Below are positions 1 to 5,901 of a stretch of DNA of 6,444 nt, piece by piece (position 1 is the stretch's first letter; every line of letters begins with the position of its first letter). Position numbers and translations under genes: made by a program. The notes below the pieces were generated by a model that saw only the letters and a program-made list of their open reading frames with translations, searched no databases and was not told the origin of the DNA. The stretch is from an uncultured Pseudorhodobacter sp. (lineage in GTDB: Bacteria > Pseudomonadota > Alphaproteobacteria > Rhodobacterales > Rhodobacteraceae), in NCBI GenBank assembly GCA_945957495.1, contig CAMFLG010000190.1:1-6444 (forward strand), read 5' to 3'.

Positions 1-6
1 CGAATG

Positions 7-35
7 AAAAAGGCGGCCCTGCAAAGGCCGCCTTT
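7..35 (-). terminator. Intrinsic terminator of the binding protein/entericidin unit
   Basis: Read on the minus strand, a perfect 10-bp stem (AAAGGCGGCC with GGCCGCCTTT, plus-strand arms 9-18 and 26-35) with a 7-nt loop runs straight into five T residues (plus-strand A7-A11). It begins about 24 nt after the stop codon of the small lipoprotein gene, so it closes that transcript. On the plus strand the hairpin is followed by a mixed C/T tract, so some activity in the other direction is possible, but no gene is visible there. Confidence 0.9.
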
Positions 36-59
36 CTTCTTCTGCCCGATTTGGAAAAA

Positions 60-176
60 TCAGTTGAACCAGTCCCCGACGCGGTTTGCCCCGCCGGAGA
101 TGTCCTGCCCGATTCCGTCAACGGTGTTGCAGGCGCCAAGCGCCAGTAACAGGGCCAGCATCATCAGTTTGCGCAT
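60..176 (-). CDS. Entericidin A/B-family small lipoprotein (38 aa)
   Basis: This short gene encodes a 38-residue protein starting MRKLMMLALLLALGAC. The sequence shows a basic N-terminus, a hydrophobic run at residues 4-15 and a lipobox LGAC with the lipidated cysteine at residue 16. The mature part, CNTVDGIGQDISGGANRVGD, has the Cys-Asn-Thr, Gly-x-Gly-x-Asp and Gly pattern of the EcnA/EcnB family. The residue after Cys is Asn rather than Asp, so by the usual Lol rule it should go to the outer membrane. Entericidins are tiny lipoproteins; in E. coli EcnA and EcnB are described as an antidote/toxin pair, but no second member is seen here and the role of single alphaproteobacterial copies is unclear. 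The start is 3 nt past the stop of the upstream binding-protein gene, and AGGAG at 187-183 lies 6 nt before the ATG. The two genes are therefore probably cotranscribed and translationally coupled. A strong terminator follows. Confidence 0.85.
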   Translation of the reverse strand: MRKLMMLALLLALGACNTVDGIGQDISGGANRVGDWFN

Positions 177-179
177 GGA

Positions 180-1994
180 TTACTCCTGATACCACCAGAC
201 TTCTGGTTGGAAGCCCAACCAGTCCCCATAAATCGGCAGTTTTTCAGGGAAATGCAACTGCTTGGTATGCGCAAGGTGCGATGTGTTGGAATACCAGATC
301 GGAATGACATAGCGCCCGGTGGTCAGAATCCGGTCCAGCGCCTGCACCGCCGCCACGAAATCGGCGCGGTCGGTCGAGGACAGCATGGTCTGAATCATCG
401 CCTCTGCCGCCGGGGAATTCATCCCCATCCAGTTGCGCGTGCCCGGCTCGGTTACACCCGCCGCGCCCCAATACAACATCTGCTCGTTGCCGGGCGACAG
501 CGACAGGGACCGGATATAATGTGTCATGTCGAAATCGTAATTGGTGGTGCGTTCCTTGTATTGCGCGGAATCCACCGTGGTCAGCTTCGCCTCGATCCCC
601 AGCCGTTTCAGCGCCTCGATATAGATGCTGGCGGCAGCGATCATGTCATCCTCGCCGTTCACCAGAAGGATTTCAAAGGCAAAGGGCTCGCCCGCCGCGT
701 TCTTCAACACCCCGTCCTGCACCGTCCAACCCGCCTCTTCCAACAGCGCGGTTGCGGCGCGCAGATTGGCGCGGTTGGCCTCGGAGCCGTCCGAAACCGG
801 CAGCGCATAACCTTCAATCGCGCCGGGCAGCAGTTGATCCTTGAACGGCGTCAACAGTTCCAGAACCTTGCCCTCTGCCGGTGTGCCCGCAGGTGCCCCA
901 AGGTCAGAGTTTGAATAATAGGACTGAATGCGCGGCACAGCGCCCGCGTTCAGCGTCTGGTTCACCAGTTCAAAGTTGAACGCGTCGATCAGCGCCTGAC
1001 GCACCCGCCAATCGGCAAAGATCGGCTTACGCGTGTTGAACACAAAACCATCAATCCCCGACGGGCGCTGATGCGGAATGTCCGATTTCACGATCTCGCC
1101 CGACTGCACCGCCGGGAAATCATAATTCGTCGCCCATTTCGCGGGATTGGCCTCGCGGTAGCTGGTGATCTCGCCCGCCTTGAACGCCTCGAACACCACG
1201 CCGCCGTCGCCGAAATACTCATAGCGCACCGTATCGAAATTGTGCTGCCCCTTGTAGAACGGCAGATCCTTCGCCCACCAATCCGGGTTCTTCTTGAAGG
1301 TGATGGATTTGCCCGCCTCAACCTTGTCCACCACATAGGGGCCAGAGCCGATCGGCGCCTCCATCGTCGAGGCGGTGAAATCCTTGCCCTCCCACTGCGC
1401 CTTTTCCAGAATGGGGCGCAGACCCAGGATCAGCGGCAATTCCCGGTCCTCTTGCGTGAAGGTGAACTTCACCGAACGCTCACCCGTCTTTTCCGCCGTT
1501 GCGATCTTTTTCCAGGCCCCGGCATAGCGCGGGCTGCCCTCGGTTCCCAGCTTTTCGAACGACCACAGCACATCCTCTACCGTCACCGGATTGCCGTCAG
1601 AGAATCGCGCCCCTTCACGCAAGGTAAATTCGACGTAACTGCGCGCTTCGTCCGTATCGACCGATTCGGCCAAAACCCCGTACAGCGAGAAGGGTTCGTC
1701 ATAAGAACGGCCCAGAAGTGTCTCCACCGTAAGCAAAGATACGCCCGCCGGGGCAGAGCCTTTGACGATGAAAGGGTTCATCGAATCGAACCCTCCCGAT
1801 TCGCCGAACACGATCTCTCCGCCCTTGGGGGCATCGGGGTTGGCATAGGGCAGGGACACAAAATCAGGTGGTAGCGCCAGCTCGCCATACATAGCTATGC
1901 CATGCTTGGGCTCTGCCATGGCCATTTGCGCCAATGCCGCAAGGGCTGCGACCGCGGTGGCGGCCCTCAGAGAGTGGAAAAAAACCTGTTTCAT
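180..1994 (-). CDS. YejA-type periplasmic solute-binding protein (ABC transporter family 5)
   Basis: This is a 604-residue extracellular solute-binding protein of family 5 (SBP_bac_5), the class that delivers peptides and related compounds to ABC importers in the periplasm. Residues 1-27 form a Sec signal peptide with an AMA|EP cleavage site. From memory of E. coli YejA, shared blocks include NPDAPKGGEI (about 52-61), the family-5 motif FTLREGARFSDG (123-134), VEDVLWSFE (139-147), an N-F-D-T-[VI]-R-Y block followed by FEAFKAGE, the R-V-R-Q/E-A block near mid-protein, and a C-terminal Trp-Trp-Tyr. Length matches YejA, about 600 residues. The start follows a weak GGGGA-type site about 11 nt upstream, so a shifted start is possible, though the signal peptide fits this one. 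The entericidin gene follows at once. No yejB, yejE or yejF partner is present on either side within the window, so substrate and partner are unknown; a short peptide or microcin C-like substrate is only family inference. Confidence 0.93.
   Translation of the reverse strand: MKQVFFHSLRAATAVAALAALAQMAMAEPKHGIAMYGELALPPDFVSLPYANPDAPKGGEIVFGESGGFDSMNPFIVKGSAPAGVSLLTVETLLGRSYDEPFSLYGVLAESVDTDEARSYVEFTLREGARFSDGNPVTVEDVLWSFEKLGTEGSPRYAGAWKKIATAEKTGERSVKFTFTQEDRELPLILGLRPILEKAQWEGKDFTASTMEAPIGSGPYVVDKVEAGKSITFKKNPDWWAKDLPFYKGQHNFDTVRYEYFGDGGVVFEAFKAGEITSYREANPAKWATNYDFPAVQSGEIVKSDIPHQRPSGIDGFVFNTRKPIFADWRVRQALIDAFNFELVNQTLNAGAVPRIQSYYSNSDLGAPAGTPAEGKVLELLTPFKDQLLPGAIEGYALPVSDGSEANRANLRAATALLEEAGWTVQDGVLKNAAGEPFAFEILLVNGEDDMIAAASIYIEALKRLGIEAKLTTVDSAQYKERTTNYDFDMTHYIRSLSLSPGNEQMLYWGAAGVTEPGTRNWMGMNSPAAEAMIQTMLSSTDRADFVAAVQALDRILTTGRYVIPIWYSNTSHLAHTKQLHFPEKLPIYGDWLGFQPEVWWYQE
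183..187 (-). promoter_or_regulatory. Ribosome binding site inside the upstream gene's last codons
   Basis: AGGAG on the minus strand lies 6 nt before the entericidin ATG. It is formed by the last two sense codons (CAG GAG, Gln-Glu) of the binding-protein gene. This supports the choice of start for the 38-aa gene and suggests that ribosomes finishing the large gene start the small one. Confidence 0.8.
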
Positions 1995-2033
1995 TCCGGC
2001 AACAATCCCCTGCTGCTTGTTTTTCTTGGGCCC

Positions 2034-2062
2034 AGACTACGGGGGCTTTCGTGGCTTTTCAA
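2034..2062 (-). promoter_or_regulatory. Candidate promoter for the solute-binding protein gene
   Basis: On the minus strand TTGAAA (plus 2062-2057) is separated by exactly 17 bp from TAGTCT (2039-2034). The -35 box is good and the -10 box is poor. Initiation near 2027 would give a leader of about 33 nt before the ATG at 1994. The poor -10 box may mean that an activator is needed or that the true promoter lies elsewhere. Confidence 0.35.
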
Positions 2063-2071
2063 ACTTTTAAC

Positions 2072-2100
2072 TTGGAGACCGGCGCAGACAGGGCTATAAG
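2072..2100 (+). promoter_or_regulatory. Housekeeping-type promoter of the candidate small RNA
   Basis: TTGGAG (2072-2077, preceded by C to give the alphaproteobacterial CTTG form) and TATAAG (2095-2100, preceded by C, giving CTATAAG) are separated by exactly 17 bp. Five of six -10 bases match TATAAT. Initiation is expected near A2107. No protein gene lies downstream on this strand before the terminator at 2154-2181, so the promoter appears to serve a short noncoding transcript. Confidence 0.6.
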
Positions 2101-2106
2101 ATGCTT

Positions 2107-2181
2107 ACTGCTCGATAGGTTTCTTGCCTGTATGAAACCTGCCTCAATAACTTAACGCCGGCTTCGTGCCGGCGTTTTTTT
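2107..2181 (+). ncRNA. Candidate orphan small RNA, about 75 nt, two hairpins
   Basis: A good promoter (2072-2100) and an excellent intrinsic terminator (2154-2181) bracket a region with no credible reading frame. The predicted RNA would start near 2107. Its first hairpin has arms AGGTTTC (2117-2123) and GAAACCT (2134-2140), 7 perfect pairs plus a possible U-G pair, with a 10-nt loop TTGCCTGTAT. An unpaired linker of about 13 nt (2141-2153) follows, then the terminator hairpin with a 7-T tail. Two stems, a single-stranded linker and a U-rich end are the usual layout of a trans-acting, Hfq-binding small RNA. I do not recognise the family: it lacks the CCUCCUCCC loops of CcsR-type RNAs. The only reading frame inside, 7 codons from ATG at 2132, has no ribosome binding site. 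Expression and target are inference. Confidence 0.6.
2154..2181 (+). terminator. Intrinsic terminator of the candidate small RNA
   Basis: A perfect 9-bp stem AACGCCGGC/GCCGGCGTT (2154-2162 with 2168-2176) has a 5-nt loop TTCGT and leads into seven T residues (2175-2181). It works only rightward, since there is no T run on the other side. No annotated gene upstream on the plus strand needs it, which is the main reason to suspect a small RNA here. Confidence 0.92.
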
Positions 2182-2397
2182 ATGCCCAGTGTCCGGGTGG
2201 TGCCAGGGCCAAAGGCCGCAATCCTCAATACTGCTTGGCCGCAATCACGCCGCCGTGACGGGCGGGCAGGGCGGTGGCATCCGCCCCGTCAAAAGGTTAA
2301 TCAATCCTTGCCTGCCGCCCGCAACCCATTGACCCCAAACGAATCGCCCATCGTCGCACGCGTGCGACGGTCGGAAGATGGGGGCGGGGCAGGGCGC
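2182..2397. other. Gene-free GC-rich spacer with inverted repeats
   Basis: I find no credible gene on either strand between the small-RNA terminator and the end of the DUF502 gene. The spacer holds a hairpin GGGCGG/CCGCCC (2269-2274 with 2281-2286, loop 6), a longer imperfect pairing of 2259-2270 with 2311-2321 (one bulged G), and a perfect palindrome at 2352-2369. None is followed by a T run on the minus strand, so the end of the DUF502 transcript is not defined by a classical intrinsic terminator. It may be Rho-dependent or end at one of these stems. Confidence 0.5.
2352..2369. repeat. Perfect 18-bp palindrome
   Basis: CGTCGCACGCGTGCGACG is its own reverse complement over all 18 bases, centred between 2360 and 2361. 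It sits 29 bp past the stop codon of the DUF502 gene. Weakly complementary arms (CGCCCATC at 2345-2352 and GATGGGGGCG at 2378-2387) could enlarge it into a bigger stem in RNA. It could be a dimeric protein-binding site or a 3'-end stem for the DUF502 transcript. Confidence 0.6.
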
Positions 2398-3093
2398 CTA
2401 TCGGTCCAGATGCGCGGCAAGCGCCTCTTTCGGCAGCGGATAGACCAGCCCGGCAGAGATGATCAGCTTCACCGCATCATCCGGCTTCATGTCCAGCATC
2501 ACCACATCCCGCGCGGGCACATACAGCAGCATCCCCGAGGTCAGTGGCGTCAGCCCGACAAACACCGCAACCATCTCTTCACCGCCCGGCAGTTTGGCCG
2601 CAATCTCGCCCTTGGCCGAGGCCGCGATCAACCCTACCGCCCAAACCCCGGGGCGCGGGAATTCCACCAGACAGGTCCGGTCAAAGCTGCGCTCGGATTT
2701 AGCAAAGAACGTCTCGGCGACCTGCTTCAACCCGGAATAGACCGACCGCACCACCGGCATCCGATCCACCAGCATCTCGCCCTGCCGGATCACGGTGCGC
2801 CCGATCAACCCCCGCGCGGCCCAACCGGTGAACGTGGTGAATACCAGAAACACCAGCACGCCCACACCGCGCACGGGAAACCCCATGTCGGTGTTGAAAT
2901 AGCGATGCAGCAGCGCATCCGGCTGATAAGACGCCGGGATCAGCGGCAGGATCCAGGCATCAATATAGCCGATCAACGCCCAGACGACATAGATCGTCAG
3001 CCCCACCGGCAGAACGACGACAAGCCCGGTCAGAAAAGACCCGCGCAAGGCGGTCAGAAGGGTTTTCCGGGGGTGCTGCAAAGGGTCCGACAT
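2398..3093 (-). CDS. DUF502 family two-helix inner-membrane protein
   Basis: This 231-residue protein belongs to the DUF502 family (PF04367), whose plant members include LIKE COV; no biochemical role is established for the bacterial proteins. Visible are a basic N-terminus (RKTLLTALRG), a first membrane segment at about 20-42, a second at about 76-98, and then a soluble C-terminal half. The family blocks are R-S-V-Y-S-G-L-K-Q (116-124) and the L-T-P-L-T-S-G-M-L-L-Y-V-P block (181-193), followed by a region ending in KLIISAGLVYP. Length is usual for the family. GGAG at 3102-3099 lies 5 nt before the ATG and supports the start. The gene is third in a minus-strand series, 45 nt after psuG, so it is probably cotranscribed with psuK-psuG. 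A direct role in pseudouridine use is not shown by the sequence; it may simply share the promoter. Confidence 0.92.
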   Translation of the reverse strand: MSDPLQHPRKTLLTALRGSFLTGLVVVLPVGLTIYVVWALIGYIDAWILPLIPASYQPDALLHRYFNTDMGFPVRGVGVLVFLVFTTFTGWAARGLIGRTVIRQGEMLVDRMPVVRSVYSGLKQVAETFFAKSERSFDRTCLVEFPRPGVWAVGLIAASAKGEIAAKLPGGEEMVAVFVGLTPLTSGMLLYVPARDVVMLDMKPDDAVKLIISAGLVYPLPKEALAAHLDR

Positions 3094-3138
3094 GCCTACT
3101 CCAAGCCTGTCCGAAACCCTACCCAGCCTGCCGCCGCT

Positions 3139-4067
<929 letters not shown>

Positions 4068-4071
<4 letters not shown>

Positions 4072-4964
4072 GATGCGTGTTCTCCTGAAACATAAATTGC
4101 CGCGGCCTGCAGGGCGGCGGCAAGGGCGGCGGCGCGATCTTCGCCGCGGCGTTCGGCCACGATATGCGCGGCCATGAAGGTATCGCCGGCGCCGGTGATC
4201 CGGCTGACCATCACGGGCGGCGGCGTGTCGGTAATGACGCCCGCCCCCTGACGCCCTTCGGCACAGGATTTGCCGCCGTTCGTCACCAGAACCCGCGCAG
4301 CCCCCCGATCCAGCAGGCCCTGCGCGCCCTCGGCTGCGCTGTCAAACTGCGATTTGCACAGCAGACCCGCCTCTTCCAGATTGACGTAAAGCGTGGCCTT
4401 GGGATGCGCCAGCAGCGGCAACAGCCGCTCTGCCTTGCCGGGGCTGGCCGGGGCCACGCGCAGATCGGCCTGCGCGAACAGGGGAGAGCGCGCGATATCG
4501 CTCAACAGCGCCACCGTCAGATTGCCGTCCAGCGCCACCATTCCGGGCCAGGGCGCCTCTGCCGATCCCAACCGCCCATCGGCCAGCGCGCGCAAAATCT
4601 TGTCGCCCGCAGCCTCTAGCGAATGCGCATCCGCAATGGCGGCGATCAGGCCATTGCCACCCTCTACCGCCATATAGCGGTCTGTCGGCAAATCCTCTGA
4701 CCGGTAGATGAATTCGGTGATCAACCCCAGCCTGTGACAGGCCGCCACCAGCTCGCCGCCTTCCTCATCGCGCCCGATGGATGACAGCAGCGCCGGTTTC
4801 AACCCGAACCGCGCCAGCGTCATCGCGATATTCATCGCCACCCCGCCCGGCAGCCGCGTGATCCGCCCGGGCACATCCGACCCCAGCCGCATCGCAATCG
4901 GCGACCGGCCGATGATGTCCCACAGCACCGAACCGATGCACAAGATGTCAGCCGTCTGTGTCAT
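4068..4964 (-). CDS. psuK: PfkB-family pseudouridine kinase
   Basis: This 298-residue ribokinase-type (PfkB) kinase probably phosphorylates pseudouridine to pseudouridine 5'-phosphate, the substrate of PsuG. Visible are the N-terminal strand and substrate loop ILCIGSVLWDIIG (7-19), the first PfkB signature region around LPGGVAMNIAMTLARFG (38-54), and the second signature with RITGAGDTFMAAH (255-267), where GAGD carries the catalytic base Asp261. Sequence alone shows only a PfkB sugar/nucleoside kinase. Specificity for pseudouridine is inferred from the ATGA overlap with psuG. I chose the ATG at 4964 because AGGAAGG (4975-4969) lies just upstream. A TTG at 4988 would add eight residues (MVNGQEGG) that include the ribosome site itself and resemble no PfkB N-terminus. 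The gene opens the minus-strand operon and is divergent from the DUF2461 gene; no pseudouridine transporter or regulator is adjacent. Confidence 0.88.
4082..4086 (-). promoter_or_regulatory. psuG ribosome binding site within psuK
   Basis: AGGAG on the minus strand lies 10 nt before the psuG ATG, inside the last codons of psuK. Together with the 4-nt ATGA overlap it points to translational coupling of kinase and glycosidase, which would keep the two pathway enzymes in proportion. Confidence 0.7.
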
Positions 4965-4968
4965 GCCA

Positions 4969-4975
4969 CCTTCCT
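4969..4975 (-). promoter_or_regulatory. Ribosome binding site that fixes the psuK start
   Basis: AGGAAGG on the minus strand is 4 nt from the ATG at 4964 (7 nt if counted from its AGGA half). It falls inside the reading frame that would begin at the TTG at 4988, so it argues for the shorter protein. Confidence 0.75.
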
Positions 4976-4980
4976 GCCCA

Positions 4981-5009
4981 TTGACCAACCCGGATCAAAC
5001 CCCGATCCT
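4981..5009 (+). promoter_or_regulatory. Weak candidate promoter for the DUF2461 gene
   Basis: TTGACC (4981-4986) is followed after 17 bp by GATCCT (5004-5009). The -35 box matches five of six consensus bases and the -10 box three of six. Initiation near 5016 would leave a leader of about 24 nt. The spacer and -10 box contain a short inverted repeat, GGATC/GATCC (4992-4996 with 5004-5008), a possible operator. The whole divergent gap to psuK is only 75 nt. I see no convincing promoter for psuK in it. Confidence 0.3.
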
Positions 5010-5039
5010 GCCCCGCATCCGCCACCGAAAGATAACGCC

Positions 5040-5714
5040 ATGTCCTATGCCGGATTGCCGCGCGAAACCATCCGCTTTCTGGCCGGGCTTTCGGCGGAAA
5101 ACAACCGCGAATGGTTCGAATCCCACCGCGCCGATTACGAAACCGCCTGGCTGAACGCTGGTTTGGACCTGATTGCCGCCCTGTCTGGTCCGGTGTCCGC
5201 GCTTGGGCTGACGGCGGTGCCTAAACTGAACGCAAGCCTGCGCCGCATCTACCGCGACACCAGGTTTGCGCGCGACAAGCGCCCCTATGATCCGGCGCTG
5301 CACATGATCTTTTCCTGCGGCAACGCGTTTAACAAGGAACCGGGTGTGCATATCGTGCTGCGCCATGATGGCTTTGGCTATGGCGCGGGACTATATGGCC
5401 TGTCGCCCGAAGGGTTGGACCGCTATCGTCAGGCCGTCTGCAACCCGGATGCCCGCGCGCGGCTTTTGGCGGCATTGGACCGTGCGAAAGCCGTCGGATG
5501 CGCGCCCGATGTCGCCGATGTGAAGCGACTGCCGAAAACCTACCCGTCCGATCCCGCGTGGGAGCATCTTCTGCTGCGAAAATCGCTGATCGTGCGCACC
5601 CAGACCGACCAGCCTTTGCCCGACTGGCTGTTTGGCCCGGCGGCGGTGCAGGGCCTTGCCGATCTGGGAGCGGCGCTGGCCCCTTGGGTGCATTGGCTGC
5701 ATCAAGAGGTGTAG
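5040..5714 (+). CDS. DUF2461 / TIGR02453 family protein of unknown function
   Basis: This 224-residue soluble protein carries the marks of the DUF2461 family (PF09365, TIGR02453). An N-terminal F-L-x-x-L leads to NNREWFESHRADYE (21-34), then comes the strongly conserved basic block RRIYRDTRFARDKRPY (68-83), a Gly-rich strand region with GAGLYGLSPEGLDRYR (115-130), and a C-terminal block KRLPKTYPSDPAWEHLLLRK (about 161-180). No signal peptide or membrane segment is seen. Length is normal for the family. No reaction is established for these proteins, and I do not assign one. The ATG at 5040 has only a weak GAAAG site 8 nt upstream, so translation may be modest. It is divergent from psuK, with 75 nt between, and lies 187 nt before rpsB on the same strand. 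The strong separate rpsB promoter suggests it is an independent gene. Confidence 0.92.
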   Translation: MSYAGLPRETIRFLAGLSAENNREWFESHRADYETAWLNAGLDLIAALSGPVSALGLTAVPKLNASLRRIYRDTRFARDKRPYDPALHMIFSCGNAFNKEPGVHIVLRHDGFGYGAGLYGLSPEGLDRYRQAVCNPDARARLLAALDRAKAVGCAPDVADVKRLPKTYPSDPAWEHLLLRKSLIVRTQTDQPLPDWLFGPAAVQGLADLGAALAPWVHWLHQEV

Positions 5715-5727
5715 GCGACATATCCCC

Positions 5728-5750
5728 GGATGCGCCGATTTTCCGCATCC
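5728..5750 (+). terminator. Hairpin after the DUF2461 gene, weak or factor-aided terminator
   Basis: GGATGCG (5728-5734) pairs perfectly with CGCATCC (5744-5750) around a 9-nt loop, starting 13 nt after the DUF2461 stop codon. No T run follows: the next bases are ACCC and then the rpsB -35 box at 5755. It may therefore be a 3'-end stabilising stem or a poor terminator that partly insulates rpsB from read-through. Confidence 0.4.
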
Positions 5751-5754
5751 ACCC

Positions 5755-5783
5755 TTGCGCCCCCCGCCGTTCCCGTCTATAGG
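5755..5783 (+). promoter_or_regulatory. rpsB promoter
   Basis: TTGCGC (5755-5760, preceded by C to give CTTG) is followed after exactly 17 bp by TATAGG (5778-5783, in the context CTATAGG). Both boxes have the form usual in alphaproteobacterial housekeeping promoters. Initiation near 5790 gives a leader of about 112 nt before rpsB. The context suits a highly expressed ribosomal protein operon. Confidence 0.65.
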
Positions 5784-5789
5784 CGCCTC

Positions 5790-5901
5790 ACTTCACAGGC
5801 AGGGCTTGGGCTTTGCGGGGAGAAATCCCGCATCGTCCGCCGGTTGGACCACCAGGTCTGAGACAGCTTTGCCGAGGATAGAAACCGGAAAGGAAAACGA
5901 C
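5790..5901 (+). promoter_or_regulatory. Structured rpsB leader, probable S2 autoregulatory element
   Basis: The leader between the promoter and rpsB can fold extensively. GGCAGGGC (5798-5805) pairs with GCTTTGCC (5866-5873), 8 pairs including two G-U, enclosing two inner stems: TGCGGG/CCCGCA (5814-5819 with 5827-5832) and GTCC/GGAC (5835-5838 with 5846-5849). The loop of the second contains CCGGTT (5840-5845), exactly complementary to AACCGG (5883-5888), which directly precedes the Shine-Dalgarno AGGA (5891-5894, 7 nt before ATG). This would form a pseudoknot beside the ribosome site. A competing stem (5845-5850 with 5855-5860, loop ACCA) could replace the second hairpin. S2 is known to repress its own operon in E. 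coli through the rpsB leader. That this alphaproteobacterial leader does the same is inference. Confidence 0.55.

Noticed and set aside
1071..1874. Plus-strand open frame (267 codons) opposite the solute-binding protein gene
   Set aside because: It is an Arg/His/Leu-rich shadow with no recognisable motif or start signal; the minus-strand gene is certain.
1980..2145. Base pairing of the candidate small RNA with the start of the binding-protein mRNA
   Set aside because: I compared the loop and linker with the region around the ATG by eye and found only 5-6 contiguous pairs (such as CCTGT with ACAGG), which is chance level. IntaRNA or a similar search would be needed to name a target.
2132..2155. 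Seven-codon reading frame (MKPASIT) inside the candidate small RNA
   Set aside because: There is no Shine-Dalgarno sequence before it, and its start is in the loop and arm of the first hairpin. Nothing supports translation.
2256..2321. GC-rich inverted repeats as an intrinsic terminator for DUF502
   Set aside because: The stems are real, but no T run follows on the minus strand and alternative pairings compete, so a terminator call is not supported.
4965..4988. Longer psuK with a TTG start at 4988
   Set aside because: The extra eight codons contain the AGGAAGG ribosome site of the internal ATG and match no PfkB N-terminus.
5329..5748. Minus-strand open frames opposite the DUF2461 gene
   Set aside because: No family resemblance; the plus-strand frame carries conserved DUF2461 blocks throughout.
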